Below are positions 63,377 through 64,000 of a DNA stretch of 64,000 nucleotides, in pieces. Within the stretch, counting starts at the first letter, position 1; every line of letters starts with the position of its first letter. The stretch covers positions 1,116,001 to 1,180,000 of the forward strand of contig NC_018419.1 in NCBI RefSeq assembly GCF_000287335.1. The letters run 5' to 3'. Under the pieces are notes generated by a model that was given only the letters and a program-made list of their open reading frames with translations, was not told the origin of the DNA and did no database searches. A program made the position numbers and the translations under genes. The stretch comes from a secondary endosymbiont of Ctenarytaina eucalypti (GTDB taxonomy: Bacteria; Pseudomonadota; Gammaproteobacteria; Enterobacterales; Enterobacteriaceae).

Positions 63377-64000
63377 TTATTTCTGAGGATTCTGGATTGA
63401 AGGAGGCGCATCGTCATGGCAGAAGACTACAGGAAATGCTAGAAGTGCATACGCAGAACGTCGTTCTTCATTGCTTAGTTTCAAAGACAGCGGAACGGCT
63501 GCAGTGATCGGGAGGACTGTAACTTCCGCATCATCGCCAGAACTAGAAGGAGCCTCATTAAGCTGTGCCAGTGCTTTTTTTAGGTCGTCGACATGCTGCA
63601 CTTGTAGTGTGACTGAGCTGTTGAAATGCAGCCCCGGTATCTCGTACTGCCATGGTTGTTTCCCTTCCCTATATTCGCTTGGATACAGTAAGGGCTCGAC
63701 GCTGTCACTAGTCGCCTTTTGCTCTGGCAACGGCGTGACCCACGTTGATCTTGGAAGCTGTTGACTGTTCAGGACCCCACTGACTGTTGAGGTCAGCATT
63801 TCACTCGTCGAGGAAAATGCAGATGTGACCTGCTCTTGCCTCACTGTGGCAGAGGTAACAGATGATGCTTCGGGATGTGTATTCCCAGAAGTATTAGCGT
63901 CATCGTTAGGTTTTTTAATGGGGCTAATAGGATAGCATATCCACACTTTACCCAAGGCTATCTCTGGCGACACTACGGCGCTAGTAAGAGGTACTGGTGA
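63377..64000 (-). CDS. C-terminal part of an unrecognised Ser/Thr/Pro-rich protein
   Basis: The minus-strand frame is open across the right window edge, so only the last 207 residues are seen; the GTG at 63973 is probably internal. About the first 90 residues are rich in Ser, Thr, Pro and Glu (SSVTSATVRQEQVTSAFSST), like a linker. A more structured end follows, with WQYEIPGLHFNSSVTLQVQH, a DDLKKALAQLNEA helix and LSLKLSNEERRSAYALLAF. I do not recognise the family. Survival of more than 200 codons among decayed DNA argues that it is real. Confidence 0.55.
   Translation of the reverse strand, partial: SPVPLTSAVVSPEIALGKVWICYPISPIKKPNDDANTSGNTHPEASSVTSATVRQEQVTSAFSSTSEMLTSTVSGVLNSQQLPRSTWVTPLPEQKATSDSVEPLLYPSEYREGKQPWQYEIPGLHFNSSVTLQVQHVDDLKKALAQLNEAPSSSGDDAEVTVLPITAAVPLSLKLSNEERRSAYALLAFPVVFCHDDAPPSIQNPQK

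Overview
The window looks like part of the chromosome of a host-restricted gammaproteobacterial insect endosymbiont related to enterics (Sodalis-like). The intact genes are all close relatives of Enterobacterales genes and keep enteric local order: arnBCADTEF, trpDCBA, aroK-dam-rpe-trpS, ftsY-rpoH, lepA-lepB-rnc-era-pdxJ-acpS, zapG-degQ, ppk-ppx, pykA/zwf, pyrC. By adding up the coordinates given here, only about 35 kb of 64 kb is intact coding sequence. The rest is AT-richer DNA with no long frames, no insertion sequences, no CRISPR and no prophage. My recollection of genome layouts makes a secondary symbiont of a sap-feeding insect, such as a psyllid, plausible. That identity is inference.

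The main result comes from reading the deserts on both strands against the enteric neighbour order. Many are not featureless but hold decayed genes with stops, frameshifts and deletions, sitting where synteny predicts. Supported remnants are trpE and trpG (upstream of trpD), yqiA, cpdA, yqiB and nudF (upstream of parE), aroB and damX (aroK to dam), gph (rpe to trpS), rsmD (beside ftsY), ftsE and ftsX (ftsY to rpoH), recO (era to pdxJ), degS (after degQ), a GGDEF gene (beside ppx), lpxM (beside pykA), hexR (pykA to zwf) and eda (after zwf). Several rho-independent terminators survive with no gene in front of them.

Layout: 98-7461, complete L-Ara4N lipid A operon. 9287-10320, trpE/trpG fossils; 10413-14808, intact trpDCBA. 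16513-16971, ssb. 17504-17576, tRNA-Ile2. 17989-19884, parE and its dead operon. 25312-31402, aroK to trpS. 33483-37159, ftsY, dead ftsEX, rpoH. 38316-44648, lepA to acpS. 45803-47731, degQ and zapG. 49344-52967, ppx and ppk. 55406-59774, pykA, dead hexR, zwf. 61723-62778, pyrC. 63377-64000, the 3' part of an unrecognised gene.

Metabolic reading (inference): the cell can convert anthranilate to tryptophan but cannot make anthranilate from genes at this locus. This fits a pathway split with a co-resident symbiont that keeps trpEG. Loss of aroB beside intact aroK fits dependence on an outside source of chorismate-pathway products. Envelope functions are partly trimmed (ftsEX, degS, probably lpxM lost) while L-Ara4N modification of lipid A is fully kept. 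The zwf step is kept, but its regulator hexR and the Entner-Doudoroff aldolase eda are lost. I did not find a clearly new molecular system; the unrecognised protein at the right edge is the best candidate for something undescribed.
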